Part shown: positions 5,866 to 7,134 of the stretch, piece by piece
How the letters are laid out: each line of letters starts with the position of its first letter
How positions within the stretch are numbered: the first letter of the stretch is position 1
Made by a program: the position numbers and the translations under genes
Notes under the pieces: generated by a model
The model's input: the letters and a program-made list of their open reading frames with translations, nothing else
The model's database searches: none
What the model was told of the DNA's origin: nothing
Source of the DNA: Bacteriovoracaceae bacterium
Lineage (GTDB): Bacteria > Bdellovibrionota > UBA1018
Assembly (NCBI GenBank): GCA_023250755.1
Contig: JAHFAC010000078.1
Location: forward strand, 713 to 7,846
Direction: 5' to 3'
Length of the DNA stretch: 7,134 nt

Positions 5866-5901
5866 GGCCCCCCTACCCTTGAGGGATGCTGAGTAGCAAA
5901 A

Positions 5902-7134
5902 CTAGCTCAAGTGTATTTTCCAGACATCAAAATCACCATAACCGGGATACTTTGTATAACCTCTTTCGATCAGATCGGACTCCATTTCAGAGGGGACCTT
6001 GCCGAAAATAATCGAAACATGATTCAGTCTGAAACTTTCGAGGGTCGTTTGCACTTGGCTTTTTATGGCGATCGACTCATTTTGTGAAAAAGGAAAAACG
6101 TTCACTACGCGAGCCTCAATCGCCAAAAGGTGGCCTAAAGGATAAATGATCCCCACCTTCTCTCCCATTGTCGCGTAGTTACGCATCACCTTTAAAATTT
6201 CAGATTCACGACCAAGAAATAACCCCGTATCCAACTCTAATCTTTGAAATTGATATTTTAGTGGAGAAAAATCCCAGACAAGAAAAGCACACATCAAATA
6301 ACAGTAGGATAAAAACAGGTAAGGAAGCACTCTCACCTTTTTATCAATCCAAAAAAGCATCTGCATCTCTTGGTAAACTCCCCAAACCAGGAGCATCAAT
6401 GAAAGTCCCCAGGCAGAAAACACTGCAATAAGAACCTCCCAGTGTGAGCGACCAACATAATAAAATAAAACGCCTAGTCCAAAAACACCACTAAATGCCA
6501 ATAATCCTAATTCTAAATTTTTTTTAGACAAATCCTTATGAGAAACCCTTTCAGAAGTGATACGAAAACTAGCTTTAAAAATAGCCAATAAAATCGATCC
6601 CAGAAAAGTGAACAAAAAAATCCAGTGCATGCCAAAAACGGGCATAGGGAGCATGCAATAACCATAGAGAGCAAAAATCTTTTGAAAAAACAAGAGCCGT
6701 GAATAGTCTGGAAAATGTCCTGAGTGAATAAAAGAAATCAGGAAAAAGCAGAGCATCCCAGTAAATATCGCTGCGGTAAATATTAAAACGGTTCGCGACT
6801 GAGCGTAAAAAAACTTACTTTCAGCCTTTAGATTGAGCAAAGATACCGAAAAAAAAGCTGCGCCTAGAGCAGAAACCCCAAAATCAGGATTATTAATAGC
6901 AGCAAGCGCTGCGGTAAAAAAAACAGAAAACAACCTGGCCCTAGAAGGCTTTAAAAAATATCCTGCGCAGAGATACATCACCAGCCAAGGGCCAAAATAA
7001 CGCAAAGGCCCGACGGCAAAATAATTAAATGCATTGAGCTGGTGCTCATTCCCGATGTTGACGGTGGGAAAAAAGCTAATTGCACAAAAAGGAAGGTACA
7101 AAAGCGCCCCAATCCAAGCTGATTGCGTTAGTTT
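5902..7134 (-). CDS. Polytopic membrane protein, possibly GT-C-type glycosyltransferase (5' end outside window)
   Basis: The minus-strand frame is open from the right edge to TAG at 5902-5904, giving 410 visible residues. The TTG at 7099-7101 is not a credible start because the frame continues upstream in hydrophobic sequence ('SAWIGALLYLPF'). About ten hydrophobic segments of membrane-spanning length are seen, for example 'PWLVMYLCAGYFL', 'TVLIFTAAIFTGMLCFFLISF' and 'LELGLLAFSGVFGLGVLF'. They are followed by a C-terminal soluble domain of about 110 residues ('KVGIIYPLGHLLA' to 'FDVWKIHLS') with alternating strand and helix character. Many spans plus a C-terminal soluble domain fit GT-C glycosyltransferases, which use polyprenyl-linked sugars, but their catalytic acidic motif would lie in the missing N-terminal part. 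The phrase 'NNPDFGVSALGAAF' is the most distinctive stretch and may help a search. DNA is A/T-rich (33-43% G+C in sampled lines). It is convergent with the protease and shares its terminator. Confidence 0.7.
   Translation of the reverse strand, partial: KLTQSAWIGALLYLPFCAISFFPTVNIGNEHQLNAFNYFAVGPLRYFGPWLVMYLCAGYFLKPSRARLFSVFFTAALAAINNPDFGVSALGAAFFSVSLLNLKAESKFFYAQSRTVLIFTAAIFTGMLCFFLISFIHSGHFPDYSRLLFFQKIFALYGYCMLPMPVFGMHWIFLFTFLGSILLAIFKASFRITSERVSHKDLSKKNLELGLLAFSGVFGLGVLFYYVGRSHWEVLIAVFSAWGLSLMLLVWGVYQEMQMLFWIDKKVRVLPYLFLSYCYLMCAFLVWDFSPLKYQFQRLELDTGLFLGRESEILKVMRNYATMGEKVGIIYPLGHLLAIEARVVNVFPFSQNESIAIKSQVQTTLESFRLNHVSIIFGKVPSEMESDLIERGYTKYPGYGDFDVWKIHLS

Noticed and set aside
1..7134. CRISPR array, tRNA, rRNA or insertion-sequence ends
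   Set aside because: No regularly spaced repeats, cloverleaf, transposase frame or terminal inverted repeats with target duplications were seen.

Overview
The window carries the end of a division-gene cluster of a Gram-negative bacterium, followed by unrelated accessory genes. Gene order is ftsQ (3' end only), ftsA, ftsZ, a strong terminator, an overlapping pair (67-residue basic protein plus a nucleotidyltransferase-fold protein), a long non-coding gap, a secreted subtilisin-family (S8) protease, a terminator that works in both directions, and a convergent polytopic membrane protein that runs off the right edge. The style of FtsA and FtsZ, the I9-like-propeptide S8 protease with a Gly/Pro linker and the middling G+C suggest a Bdellovibrionota or other 'deltaproteobacterial-type' lineage. 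That placement is an inference from protein style, not a measured phylogeny.

Region 1-3292 is the cell-division block. FtsQ (periplasmic divisome subunit), FtsA (actin-like membrane tether) and FtsZ (tubulin-like GTPase) lie in the usual order on the + strand. FtsA and FtsZ are intact with all signature motifs, an amphipathic C-terminal helix on FtsA and a canonical C-terminal peptide on FtsZ, so the tether and its ligand are both present. A GC-rich hairpin plus six T ends the operon just after ftsZ. The ftsQ fragment is much more A/T-rich than ftsA and ftsZ.

Region 3293-3953 is a compact two-gene cassette. A small basic protein starts only about 12 bp after the terminator T-run, without a ribosome-binding site and with a -10-like box placed so that a transcript could begin at its ATG. 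The nucleotidyltransferase-fold gene overlaps it by 55 nt and has its own strong Shine-Dalgarno sequence inside the small gene. The layout resembles a toxin-antitoxin or other two-component accessory module. It is the best candidate here for something not well described, but no function can be assigned from sequence alone.

Region 3954-4324 has no convincing gene. Region 4325-5865 is one monocistronic unit: a signal-peptide-bearing S8 protease with propeptide, a Cys/Pro segment, two tandem Gly8-Asn-Pro3 repeats and a complete catalytic domain, closed by a textbook terminator. Region 5902-7134 (minus strand) is the C-terminal part of an A/T-rich multi-pass membrane protein with a soluble C-terminal domain, possibly a GT-C-type glycosyltransferase.
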